Shown: piece by piece, positions 10,313 through 19,545 of the stretch
How the letters are laid out: each line of letters starts with the position of its first letter
Position numbering within the stretch: position 1 is the stretch's first letter
Source: Isochrysis galbana
Lineage: Eukaryota > Haptophyta > Isochrysidales > Isochrysidaceae
NCBI GenBank assembly: GCA_018136815.1
Contig: CM030933.1
Span: forward strand, 4,077,741 to 4,141,740
Direction: 5' to 3'
Length of the DNA: 64,000 nucleotides
Translations under genes and position numbers: made by a program
The notes under the pieces: model-generated
Told to the model about the DNA's origin: nothing
Database searches by the model: none
What the model saw: only the letters and a program-made list of their open reading frames with translations

Positions 10313-11166
10313 GACTTGTACCGAGCGAGGAGAAGATCAAAGATCAATAGCAATAGTGCTCGGAATCTGGACATTGAATTGCCTGAGCACGGAGTAATCG
10401 TAGTTTGCTCTACTCCTACTCCCTCCCAAGTGCCAGGTTTCGTGGATTTCTCCCTTGTGTTTCTCGCCCAGCTTCTCAGTTCTTCAGCTTTTGCCCCGGA
10501 CGCCGGTCGAGGGTGCGGCCCTATTACTAACCCCACCAGAGGAAGATTCTCCCGCCCCCCCGCCTCCAGCCTTCCCCCCCCCTCTGCCGCCCGCCCCCCC
10601 CCCCCCCCCCCCCCGCCCGCTCCCTCCCCCCCCGCGCCGCCCTCGCCCCCCCCGCGCGAACGCTCGGCGGTCGACCTGAAGTCTCTCAAGTTTCCCTCGA
10701 GCACAACAACTTCGTCCCCAGTCTATGCTTGCTATCTCGGCGGAGTGATCCACGGCAGCTGCAGCAGCACGCCCGCAAGGCCGACAGCTCGTTCGCCGAG
10801 ATTCGGAAAGGCGGGGGCCCAGAAGGCCCGCAAGGCGTCGCTTTCCTCCATCCCCAGCGCGCCTGCATCCCAAGATCGGGAGAGATTATCCTCATCTCGC
10901 CCAATTGGCGGGCGGAGCGGAGAGGCTACGAGTACCAAAGCCGCGGACTGGGGGGGGGGGGGGGGGGGGGAGAGCCGCCGCCCCTCCCTCCCTCTTCCCT
11001 TCCCCCTCCCCCCCCCCCCTTCCCTTCCCTTTCCCCCCTTCCCCCCCCCCACCCCCCTTCCCCCGCACCTCCCCCCCCCCCCCCCATCTCTGCCCTCCCC
11101 CCCCCGGCACGAGGGCCTCTCCCACCTCTCGCATACCGCTCGCCGCCAGGCCCACAACTTCAAGTC
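10313..11166 (+). promoter_or_regulatory. Poly-C-rich promoter/leader of the 11167 gene
   Basis: Contains long C-runs (10571-10670 and 10985-11105) on the coding strand and one G-run (about 10950-10970). Open frames running through it are compositional artefacts of homopolymers. The same kind of C-tract lies upstream of several other genes in the window. Confidence 0.45.
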
Positions 11167-12447
11167 ATGGCGGAACTCTGCCTCAACGACATTGCTGCAG
11201 ATTTATCTGTCGGTGACCTCGCCAAGGCAATCCTCGAAAACCAGCCCGGCTCGTGCTGGGGCGGCCAGCTAGCGGGCAGTGATTGGCGCTGCGATAAATC
11301 GTTCCAGGTTGCGGGACCACATTTCAAGCACAAGTTTTGCCCTGCTTGCCAAGCCAAGGGCATCTACATCCCCGCGAGCCGGATCCGGGCGATCCCCGAG
11401 GACACTTGCAAGGAGCTCGTCAACGGAAATGGCGGCGGTGTCTGGACGAAACTCTCCTCTCGTGTGGTTGTTGGCGAGAAGCGCAGCCGCAAGCAGACAG
11501 AAGGGGGCTCGATCTTCTTCCGCATCGTGAACCACACGGCGAGGTGCGAGTCCCCGCGTATCGTAATCTTCGAGGGACGCCCAATCGATCACGACTGGGC
11601 GCCTCTCCCCGGCGCCTGGGTGTCGGAGCCAGATGACATGGTACATCTTGTCATCCGCAAGGGCACCCTTGTACCAGCCAATGATGGACGCCAGCAGCAG
11701 ATGAATGATCTCCTTCCGTCCCCGTTGGAATCCCAGCGGCTTGTGAAGCCCTTGGATGCGACCTCCCTTCAAGCCAGTCCCCCAACGTCGGCTCTGCTTC
11801 CGCCAGCCACCATTTCCCAGATCGCCAAGACACTTACAAATACTGCACCTTGCAAGCTCGGCTCCCTCCACTACCTGCGCCACGTTCAAGGCAACGAGGG
11901 AGGCGAGGAGGTCTATCAGCAGCGCCTCCCTCAGGAGCCACCTATGCCGCCGATGGTGCCGAGCCATCAAAAGTATCCATCGCCTCCACCGATGCACGTC
12001 TCGCCACCATCCATGCTTGTGCAGACGAACATGAACACCGCCAGCGGGTGGACCCACCGTTGGCAGCCTCCCTCCTCTCGTTTCTTCCCGCCGCCCTCAC
12101 AGCCACATGCCGCCCCGCATCCTATCGACGCCCACGACGTCCACGACGTCCGCTTCCCGAAGCCAATCAAGATGCCAAACATGGGCGAAATCGGATTGCC
12201 GCGCGGACTCCAGCGCTCACCCCAGAGCAACATATTCTTGAACGCTCTTGCACCTCTGAAGTTCTCCTCTGCTCTCCGTCGACCAGATCAACATATTCCA
12301 ACTCCACCCAGCACACTGCACGGATCGTGCCAACTAATGTCCGACGAAGACGCCCTCAACTCATTGCTGTTTGGCGACTTGTCGTCCAATGATCTTCACG
12401 ACTTGCCGATCGACGGGGACCTGCTATCCAGTAACCTCTCCCTCTGA
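11167..12447 (+). CDS. Unknown protein with Cys/His motif and acidic tail
   Basis: 426 residues. The ATG at 11167 is the first Met after the poly-C leader. The N-terminal third holds a conserved-looking module: CWGGQLAGSDWRCDKSF, then HFKHKFCPACQAKGIYIP, a possible zinc-binding arrangement (C...C...H-x2-H-x2-C-x2-C), followed by a globular segment (FFRIVNHTARCESPRIVIF, WVSEPDDMVHLVIRKGTLVP). Residues ~190-390 are Pro/His/Met-rich and disordered. The tail is acidic and hydrophobic (DALNSLLFGDLSSNDLHDLP), of the kind seen in transcription activation domains. A DNA-binding regulator is a reasonable guess but I do not recognise the family, so no function is assigned. Confidence 0.72.
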   Translation: MAELCLNDIAADLSVGDLAKAILENQPGSCWGGQLAGSDWRCDKSFQVAGPHFKHKFCPACQAKGIYIPASRIRAIPEDTCKELVNGNGGGVWTKLSSRVVVGEKRSRKQTEGGSIFFRIVNHTARCESPRIVIFEGRPIDHDWAPLPGAWVSEPDDMVHLVIRKGTLVPANDGRQQQMNDLLPSPLESQRLVKPLDATSLQASPPTSALLPPATISQIAKTLTNTAPCKLGSLHYLRHVQGNEGGEEVYQQRLPQEPPMPPMVPSHQKYPSPPPMHVSPPSMLVQTNMNTASGWTHRWQPPSSRFFPPPSQPHAAPHPIDAHDVHDVRFPKPIKMPNMGEIGLPRGLQRSPQSNIFLNALAPLKFSSALRRPDQHIPTPPSTLHGSCQLMSDEDALNSLLFGDLSSNDLHDLPIDGDLLSSNLSL

Positions 12448-13265
12448 AGCGCCCATAGGCTCCAAAGTTTGGTCCGGGATGAGTCAACATGTATCTGCGG
12501 CATGTGAGGGTGACACTTTGGCGCACAAGCTACCTTTATACGTCCACGTGATGCTCTCCTCTCCGTGCGATGAACCACTGGATTCAAACTTCTCCCTTGC
12601 CATGCGGCGATGCCCTCGTTAGACTTCTCGCCTGAAGAAGCCGACAAAAAAATCTTTTATTTTGTAGGGTCGTGAGTGCCGCAAAGGATCACAAGTTGAT
12701 TGTTGATGAGCACCCGGCTTTGATGCTCTGGTCGTTCACGCGCCCCATGAGTGCCAGTGCCAGACACTTATTGCCCCATAAGTGCCAGTGCTAGACACTT
12801 ATTGCGCGTTCGAGCACCGGGGCTCGTCTTTTCTCCCGTCGAATCGTGGGGTCATGCTCTATGTGAAGCTTGCACTTCCTTGCTCTTAACCACTTCATGC
12901 TGACCACGCACTCCATCTATTGGGGTGTGCCTGCATGAATCCAGCAACATCACCATCAGCCTGGACGTCGGCTTCCATTTAAAGGCATAGCTCGTGCACG
13001 ATTGGCACTGTGCTCGTCTCGCTCGTAACGCGTTGGACAACGGCCTTACTATCAGCCATGTGCTTCAAGGAGTGGGAAGCAAAGGATATGGGGTGTAAAA
13101 TGGTTGTTCTCTCTATTTTGTTTGTTTCTTTCCGGTTCTGCCGATCTGTCATCTGGCCGAGGTGCCCAAACGGAGACGGAATAAAATGACGGTTCGAACG
13201 TGTTTGTTGACATGTTTCGCATCCTCGATGGTCATGTGTAGATCGTGTGCTAGCCCCTTGAATTA
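12448..13265. other. Intergenic spacer with a 31-bp tandem duplication
   Basis: No gene supported. At 12743-12804 a 31-bp unit beginning CCCCAT(G/A)AGTGCCAGTG is present twice in direct tandem with three differences. Confidence 0.6.
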
Positions 13266-13569
13266 AACCTTTTAATAGTCTCACCGCACACGCGGCCGTG
13301 GACCCTCTACTTTCTACTCACGTAGGAAAACTTTCTACACCCCCACTCCCCCGGCCCTTCTCCCCCGCCATAATAAGGCGACTCCCCCCGTGCACTACTA
13401 GGGGGATAGGGGTGAAGGGCTTAGATATGGTCCGGTGCCCGCGCCTCCCCCCGGTGATCATTCCCCCCCTTCCTCCTGTGTCTCCGAGTGGGCGGCGGCC
13501 TCAGCCCCGACTTATCCTGTAAACAGGTGCGGGACTTACCTATTTTTCGGTGAGCGGAGCTCTCGCTCC
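13266..13569 (-). repeat. Repeat C1: antisense copy of a LINE-like 3' UTR
   Basis: Positions 13382-13560 match the reverse complement of 63815-64000 (CCGTGCACTACTAGGGGGAT, GGTGAAGGGCTTAGATATGG, CGACTTATCCTGTAAACAGG). The same stretch aligns more weakly with the reverse complement of the 3' UTR of the retroelement at 39889-41180 (GACTCCCCCCGTGCACTACT against AACTCCCCTCGTGCTCTACT). On the minus strand it ends GCGGTGAGACTATTAAAAGG, like that element's GGCGAGAATATTAAAG terminus. I infer a 3' UTR-derived piece in minus orientation. Confidence 0.6.
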
Positions 13570-14807
13570 AATAAAAAATAATTACAACTGGGAATATCGG
13601 CGGCTGCACTGAGCCGCTGGCCGATGCCGCACGCCGACGCAGGTGAAGACGCAGGTGAAGATGTCCCAGCAGGCCCTGCAGAGACCCCGGCAGAGCCCGG
13701 GGGCGGGCGGGCGGGTCATCTGAGCGCCCCGGCTTGCATTAATGGTCATGTCTCGGGCCTAGGCTCCTTCAGACGGCGAAGGGGTAGCGTTGCGCACTCC
13801 CGGGGTTGCTGGAGTGCTGCAGCGGCAAACTGCGAGGATGCTGCTGAGGCCGTAGAGGTCGCCAGTCGAGCGCCCGAAGTCAGTGGTGTCGCAGATTTGG
13901 CAACCAGTGGTGAGTCAGGCGCTCTCCGGCTGGGCTCCTTCAGAAGGCGAAGGCTTAGCGTCACGCATTCCCAGTGTTGCGGGAGTGGTGCAGCTTGCGA
14001 GAGTGCTGCAGCGACGAACGGCCCGGATGCTGCCGGGGCAGCAGAGGTGGCCCTTTGCACGCCCGACTTCAGCAGTGGCGCAGAAACGCCGTCGATGAAC
14101 GGGGAGGGCGGAATGCGCATAGCGGACGCCGATCGAGACGCCTGCACGAGCGGTGGCATGGATGCATGTGCTGCTGCAGGTGTGCCAACGCCTGCGTCGA
14201 GCTGCAGCGTGGCAGCGGGACGAGTGCACGTGCTGCGATAATCTCAAACCTTATGAGCAGCGAGCGTCGGCGCAAAAGGAAGGCCATAGATGCTTCGGTA
14301 ACTTGGCTTGCAGCCCGGTCTGCTCTTGTCTCGTGCCAGCTTGTTGCTCTCCAAAGCCCGCCGCCGTCCGCTGACGTGTCTGCTGCACCTTCACAAGACT
14401 GCTTTGCAGAGTGCTCACCCTGCGAATCAGAGCAAGAAGTGGGCATGGGAGAAGGGGATGAAGTCTGGGCTGCGAGGTCAACCGTTCCCTCCGTTCTTCA
14501 AGACGTTTCTCGTCTCACCCCTTGTCCGGATAGTCGGAAAGTGCATCTGCACAGTTCGCGCCGAATCGTCACGAAGGAGTCGTGGCGTGCACTGCGCAGG
14601 TGGCAGTCAAACTCGTCTAGTCTGTGGTCTGCGGAGTTTGCCTTTCCTGGGCAGGGCTCTTCCACACAACTCAAGGATAACACGGCGTCGTTGTCGATCG
14701 AAGCTGCCCTGACCTATCTGTGCCCGTCCAGCTGCAGCAATGGCGACTGCTTGGCAGGCTTGTCGGTCCTCAACGTGCTGAGCTGCGGGCTGGTCAGATT
14801 CAAAGAG
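13570..14807 (+). mobile_element. Element D, copy 1
   Basis: Begins AATAAAAAATAATTACAACT, the same sharp boundary as copies at 37041 (+) and 39675 (-), although the flanks differ in all three. The first 770 bp match the other copies nearly perfectly; matching to copy 2 continues to about 14516. It lies between C1 and the end module of repeat A, whereas at 63368-64000 C and A are joined directly, so D either inserted into, or forms the interior of, such a unit. A hairpin (GCGGCT-GCACTG-AGCCGC) lies near its 5' end. Confidence 0.7.
13624..14241 (+). pseudogene. Element D protein, copy 1, frameshifted
   Basis: Encodes the same N-terminus as copies 2 and 3 (MPHADAGEDAGEDVPAGPAE) with two 57-residue tandem repeats starting LGSFRRRRGS and LGSFRRRRLS. 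A 2-nt insertion relative to the other copies (CTGCAGCGTGGCAG against CTGCAGTGGCAG, near 14208) throws the frame and ends it early. The continuation (ERRRKRKAIDASVTWLAARS onward) is in another frame to about 14807 and runs on into repeat A2. The repeats contain RRxS motifs resembling PKA sites. No known family is recognised. Confidence 0.6.
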
Positions 14808-15007
14808 ATGGGCAGGCCACGATGGGCCAGGGCGGGCGAGTCAGGCGGGCCTGTGGGGAGAGGAATGGGTCAGCAGGGCTGTGTGCTCCTGGCAAGCCAT
14901 CAGGCGTGCGAGGAGAGCGGGTGGTTCCTCCCCCATGGCAGAGGAAGAGTGGAGAGAGAGGGGGGCTCGTGCCCCCCCATGGGCGAACTAAGTATAAACT
15001 TAGTTGC
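14808..15007 (+). repeat. Repeat family A, copy A2 (end module only)
   Basis: Matches the second half of A1 and A5: CTGGCAAGCCATCAGGCGTG, TGGTTCCTCCCCCATGGCAG, a G6-CTCGT-GC7 hairpin, then GAACTAAGTATAAACTTAGT. The first half of family A is absent. Confidence 0.85.
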
Positions 15008-15099
15008 CGTTTGCTAACGTAAACGGGGCGCGGTTATCGTTGAATCACCGGTTCGGGGACCGACGAATTCCGCACTCCCACACTCCTCTCTCTCTCTCT

Positions 15100-15546
15100 T
15101 CGCCCTCTCCTGCGGCGCGTGCCCATGCATGGCGCGCGCCTCGACCTGTCGACCTGCTCTCAGGGGTCCTGAGGGTCTCCTAGAGGGCTAGCCAGGCAGT
15201 TCAGGGGGCAGTGGAGGCTGGGGCTCAGCCCCTGGCCTCTCCTGCCTCTCCCACCTGTGCCTCGCTGACCTTGGGCGCCCTCCTCAGTCTCCTGTCTGCC
15301 TGGTGACTAGGGGGGGGGGGGGGGGGAGGTCAGTACGAGTGCTGGCCCATGGCCCATGTGGGCCAAGGAGTGCGCCTCCCGACCCGCGCCCATTGGGGGT
15401 CTGGGTCAGGATGGTGATTGCTCAGCTCATGCCAGAAGGCAGAGTCTGAGGGTGACAAACAGGTCCCCCGGAGGGGAATTGGAGCCTGAGGGGGAGAGCA
15501 CGAGGCGCCTCCGCCATGTGAACTAAGTATAAAGCCTTAGTTGCAG
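15100..15546 (+). repeat. Repeat family A, diverged copy A3
   Basis: Shares the order of blocks with A1/A5 (CTCTCCTGCGGC, GGGGCAGTGGAGGCTGGGGC, CCTGTCTGCCTGGTGACTAG, a G-run) and ends with GAACTAAGTATAAAGCCTTA, a version of the same hairpin with two extra loop bases. Overall it is clearly more diverged. Confidence 0.65.
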
Positions 15547-15555
15547 TCCCCACTC

Positions 15556-15736
15556 GCACCGAGCCGGGCCCGAGGTAGCGCACCTGGGCCGGACCCCGGA
15601 AACCGAAGAACAAGGAAAGAAGGGGGGAAAGCGAGGGAGGGGGAGGCGAGGGAGATGTCTGTAGATGGGTACGTAGAGCGTGCCCAGTCAATAGTAGGTG
15701 TTTAGCCTCGAATCTTGAATCTTCAGATTTTTATTA
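15556..15736 (+). mobile_element. LINE-like 3' UTR fragment
   Basis: Matches 58200-58370: GGTAGCGCACC, GGCCGGACCCCGGAAACCGA, AGGAAAGAAGGGGGG, AATAGTAGGTGT, then CTTCAGATTTTT. This is the 3' end of the same retroelement subfamily as the copy at 57420-58371, with the coding part missing (5'-truncated). Confidence 0.78.
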
Positions 15737-15928
15737 GGAGTTACGATGTTGGATTGGGGCAGGGATGTTGCAGCACACCCAGCTCCTTCACAACATAACT
15801 AATTACTTTGGACGCGCGCTAGAGGGGCACTAGACTGGGGCGTAGCGGTCCTCAACAATTGCGATACTTTTAGCTGGAGTACTGCCTCATATATTCTTGT
15901 CGGTTGAGCTTGGTCGATGGTGCCAAGC

Positions 15929-18900
15929 TCAGCGGCGACGAATGGCTCGATAGAAAAGGATAAAGGGAGCCTCGCCACCCTCGAGCACGACTTGATCACC
16001 AAATCGTTCGCACATCTCGCTTTCGGAGACACGTATGCCACGCTCATCGTCCAGGTGGATCCAAGGGTGCGCTTCATTAGGTAAACATAGAGGTGGAGGG
16101 CTACAGCATGAAGCCTCCGGATCGTCTCCTTCAACTGTATTGGCTTCTCGCTGTAGTGCGTGTTCTTTGGCTGCAGCTTCACAGGCACTATTTGTACGCG
16201 TTGGGAGAGAGGACCTTTGCTGCTCGATAGATCTCTTTGGAAGATGCGCCGCTTGATCACCTCGGAATTCCCGAGAGGACCCTTGTTGCTCAACACGTCT
16301 ATTTGGAGGGTTCACCTCTTGACTTCCTATTGACTCCGGTGCTTGTTGCATGTTCATCCGAGAACGTTTTCGACCACGAGTCCTTGAGCTTGCCGCGGCA
16401 CCACTTGTACCCTTCCCAACGCTCAAAAGAGGACGAGCACCGCGGATGCTGTGACGCAAGGAGTATCTTTTGACCCTGGCCTCGTCCGCGGTCGGCGACA
16501 TTGGGTGCGCAGATAGCAATGGCTTTACGCATCCCGAAACGCCATGAAGTACCACTCGAACAGTGACATCACCTAGAATTCCTTCACCATCCTTGTCAAC
16601 ACGTGCGACGCAAGCATTCTCTCCAAAAAGAACGCGGTCAATTAGAAGGCCTTCCATTCCTTGACACCGTCGCGGAGAGGGGACGTCGGAGGAAATCATT
16701 GGACTTCCTTTTGGGGATCTAGCTTGGCTTGCCATTGATGAAGTCGTGAAAAAGACACACTTCTCGGATGCGGTAGGATACACTCTCTGAGCGGATCGAG
16801 CATTGTGATCAACTGAGCGTCGTTGGCCATCTGGCCGAATCCTATTTGCCCAACGCAGGGCCGGCCGAACCATGGTCTCAAATCTATCAGCCCGCGCATG
16901 CGGCACGGTTGGGAGATCCTCTCCTACAATTGTCTCCTCTGCGAGCTTGCACAAAGCAAGATCGGGCCTTGTTCTCGCTTCAGCAGTGAACGTTGACCGG
17001 CGGCGTGTAGCTGTTGGAACCCAAGGCGTGCTAGAATTCTGGCTGCGATTGTTCCTTGACCGGCTTTCGCAATCAGTGGCTGCAGGCTTGGAACTTGGGG
17101 TGGAGGAGGATCTCATCTCCAAACTTGACGTAATTTGGACATCTTCACCTTCAACACGAGCTCTCTTGAGTTGGAACCGCGAATCAAGCGTCACGCTATC
17201 ACAGCTCGCCAGGGAACATTGTTGTGCAGCTTTGATTATGCATTCCGACTTCCAATGTGGTTCATCCGCTAACGTGGCTGCTTGACTAGCACCTTTGGGG
17301 CTTGCGTCTCTAGGTGCTTTTACACCTCCCTGGTCTTTTACGTACGCGGTGTAGTGACCATTGTCCTGCCGTCCACGATGAGCAACAAAGCCAAAGAGTT
17401 CGTAGTCAACAAATGAGTAATCTGAGGCTGTAGTAGTCGCTGGGCTCCTTCTCACCCCATGCAGGTCCATGTGGGCCGATGGTATTTCTTTTGCGCATTT
17501 GCTCACACCGGACACGCTAACAGGTAGTGATAGCAACGGCTGTAAGGTTGAGCTTGTCGTAGCGCTCACCGGTGGCGGCAGAGACACAGAATGGATTGCG
17601 GGCGCAGTCTGTATTAGTTCCGCCTCAACTCGGCTGGGATCGACCAACAGGTCTTGTGCTGAGCAGCCGCCTCGAGGGCTCACGCCGGGACCAACTGTGC
17701 ATTGGTGAACGCTCAATCCTTCACTACACACAGCCTCTTCCGATGTGAAGCACGCTGGCCCCGAGCACTCTTGAGACACATGCTCTGATCCATCCGATTC
17801 GCAAGGTGGCATGGGCCTAGAGGCAGGAATCGTCGTGTATTCGTGCATGATTTGAAATTGGGGCGCTCCACCGAGGGCGTCGCCTTGCGACGAAAGCGAA
17901 GGTGGAGAGTGTTCTACTGCGCAGTTGGCTTCCGTTGACTGCCACTTCAGGTGTAGGACCAGAATGAGCGGAGCGTGCGTAATAAAAGTTATGCGATCAG
18001 CGTCGGACAAGGCTCGACACTCGGAACAAGCGAATTTGTCGCAGCCTCTTAACTTTTCCCGAGACAAATGTTGCTTAACGGCGTCTTCCAACAGAATTGG
18101 CTTAAAGGCGGCGTGGCTGCTCGAATGGGCATCGGCACCCGTCTCTAGTGGCATCTCGTTGTATGATGAACTTCTGAACAGCGCGATCGCGTTGATGGGC
18201 TCGTCGGTGGATAGTCTTACGGAACAGCCCTCACAAAGTGTCGTCTCGTTGGCATCGAAAGATGATTCGATGGCATCAGCCCCAACTCTTCCGAGGCAAG
18301 GAGTGTCAACCATTGGCGGGTCAGGATCCAATGTAACGCCTCGGTGTCGCTGAAGCGATTGCGATCTCAATGGCTCTGCTGAGTAGGGGATTGAGAGTTC
18401 TCTAAACGGCTCAGTGTGCTGCGTCACACGTTCACAACCCAGGCAACGTAGGCAACAACCCATCTCACCGGTGAAGAGCTCATGAGGTGGTGCGATGTGA
18501 TTTTCTTGCTGAATGCCGCCAACGAGTGTGGGAATTGAGACATTGGTATTTCTGAGGGGTTCGATTCCGACGCCGATGGATTCATGAACGTGCTGGTAGG
18601 GTTGCCTACCTTCATTGATGTTGGCTTGATGGTCTTTCGAGTATGCTACCGCGCATGTATGAGCCACTCCCCCTGCTACTCTAATCTCCTTGCTCAGGAC
18701 ATGCAACCGGCAGCTCGATGGTGGCGGTGACCATGACTCTGCCTGCGCATGCCGTGAATGTCTCCCGTTCATTCGATCGATTGAGTCTTGTCGGAGATGG
18801 TGATCAGCCGACAGCCTCGCAGGCACTGCTCCTTCCTTGTCAGATGCCTCAAACGGTGGAAGGCCCAATGTTGCGCACTCCTCCTCGATAGATTGCAGAA

Positions 18901-19363
18901 GGCAAGAGAGCAGTTCGAGTGCGCAGTACTGCCTACCGGCAGGCCGAAGCGACGCATGGCGTGCGCGCAGCCTTTGAATAAGGAGCAGTGGAGAGAGCGG
19001 AGGCGACGGTGTATCCGCAACTCTCTGTCGCTCGACAGCGTCCATGTCATCAAGAAGCTGTGAAAGCGCGTGGAGTACTCCACCCTGGCGGGCACCTGAA
19101 GCAAGCGCGCGGTGCAGCGAGGCAGAGAACGGCGGGGCGCGCCGGAGGACTTGGAGCACAGCGTTGAGGTAGCAAGTGCTGCCCAAGTTGCGTAGCGTTG
19201 CCAGTTGGCTCGGCTCGTGCACCGCCGAAAGGCCTTCAGTGGCGAGGGGTTCGTTGTCAATTGCGCAACACGAGAAAGGAGCTGCCGAGCTCTCCCCTTT
19301 CAGCCGCTCCGCCCTGCCCTTGAGCGAGAGGCGGGAGGATCGCGGGCGGCGGGGAGGCTCCAT
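15929..19363 (-). CDS. Ubiquitin-specific protease (USP/UBP), insert-bearing
   Basis: Intronless, 1144 residues from the ATG at 19363. Upstream in-frame sequence to 19609 is poly-Pro and overlaps the first exon of the divergent gene, so I exclude it. The Cys box LRNLGSTCYLNAVLQVL has catalytic Cys at residue 64. A zinc-ribbon-like part follows (CCLRCLGCERVTQHTEPF ... CDKFACSECRALSDADRITF), then LILVLHLKW and the His box FVAHRGRQDNGHYTAYVKD at about residue 668. The closing segment WIHLDDERGIRVSESEM ... APFILFYRAI, which carries the Asp position and the usual FYR end, is only reached at the C-terminus, so about 430 residues of basic low-complexity sequence are inserted between His and Asp. The order resembles the USP16/45 group, but no N-terminal ZnF-UBP is visible. 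Role: removal of ubiquitin from proteins. Confidence 0.92.
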   Translation of the reverse strand: MEPPRRPRSSRLSLKGRAERLKGESSAAPFSCCAIDNEPLATEGLSAVHEPSQLATLRNLGSTCYLNAVLQVLRRAPPFSASLHRALASGARQGGVLHALSQLLDDMDAVERQRVADTPSPPLSPLLLIQRLRARHASLRPAGRQYCALELLSCLLQSIEEECATLGLPPFEASDKEGAVPARLSADHHLRQDSIDRMNGRHSRHAQAESWSPPPSSCRLHVLSKEIRVAGGVAHTCAVAYSKDHQANINEGRQPYQHVHESIGVGIEPLRNTNVSIPTLVGGIQQENHIAPPHELFTGEMGCCLRCLGCERVTQHTEPFRELSIPYSAEPLRSQSLQRHRGVTLDPDPPMVDTPCLGRVGADAIESSFDANETTLCEGCSVRLSTDEPINAIALFRSSSYNEMPLETGADAHSSSHAAFKPILLEDAVKQHLSREKLRGCDKFACSECRALSDADRITFITHAPLILVLHLKWQSTEANCAVEHSPPSLSSQGDALGGAPQFQIMHEYTTIPASRPMPPCESDGSEHVSQECSGPACFTSEEAVCSEGLSVHQCTVGPGVSPRGGCSAQDLLVDPSRVEAELIQTAPAIHSVSLPPPVSATTSSTLQPLLSLPVSVSGVSKCAKEIPSAHMDLHGVRRSPATTTASDYSFVDYELFGFVAHRGRQDNGHYTAYVKDQGGVKAPRDASPKGASQAATLADEPHWKSECIIKAAQQCSLASCDSVTLDSRFQLKRARVEGEDVQITSSLEMRSSSTPSSKPAATDCESRSRNNRSQNSSTPWVPTATRRRSTFTAEARTRPDLALCKLAEETIVGEDLPTVPHARADRFETMVRPALRWANRIRPDGQRRSVDHNARSAQRVYPTASEKCVFFTTSSMASQARSPKGSPMISSDVPSPRRCQGMEGLLIDRVLFGENACVARVDKDGEGILGDVTVRVVLHGVSGCVKPLLSAHPMSPTADEARVKRYSLRHSIRGARPLLSVGKGTSGAAASSRTRGRKRSRMNMQQAPESIGSQEVNPPNRRVEQQGSSREFRGDQAAHLPKRSIEQQRSSLPTRTNSACEAAAKEHALQREANTVEGDDPEASCCSPPPLCLPNEAHPWIHLDDERGIRVSESEMCERFGDQVVLEGGEAPFILFYRAIRRR

Positions 19364-19545
19364 TAGCCTGAGCCGGTGGGGCCTTGCATGAAAATGGCAA
19401 GGGCGGGAGGGCAAGGGCAAGGGGAGGGGGGGGGGGGGGGGGGGGGAGGCGGGAAAACCCAGGCAGGGAAGAGGGGAAGGGGGAGGGGGGGCGGAAGGGG
19501 GAGGGGGGCGGGGGGACGCGCGCCGTCGCGGGTGGCTCGGACTGG
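19364..19545. promoter_or_regulatory. Bidirectional promoter with poly-G tract
   Basis: 182 bp separate the ATGs of two head-to-head genes. The interval is dominated by G-runs on the plus strand (19425-19510), i.e. C-runs on the coding strand of the protease gene. No TATA box is seen. Confidence 0.6.

Noticed and set aside
9870-15007. Helitron end for family A because of the terminal hairpin
   Set aside because: No CTRR end follows the hairpin, no TC start was found, and homology of the joined C repeat to a LINE 3' UTR points to a retroposed unit.
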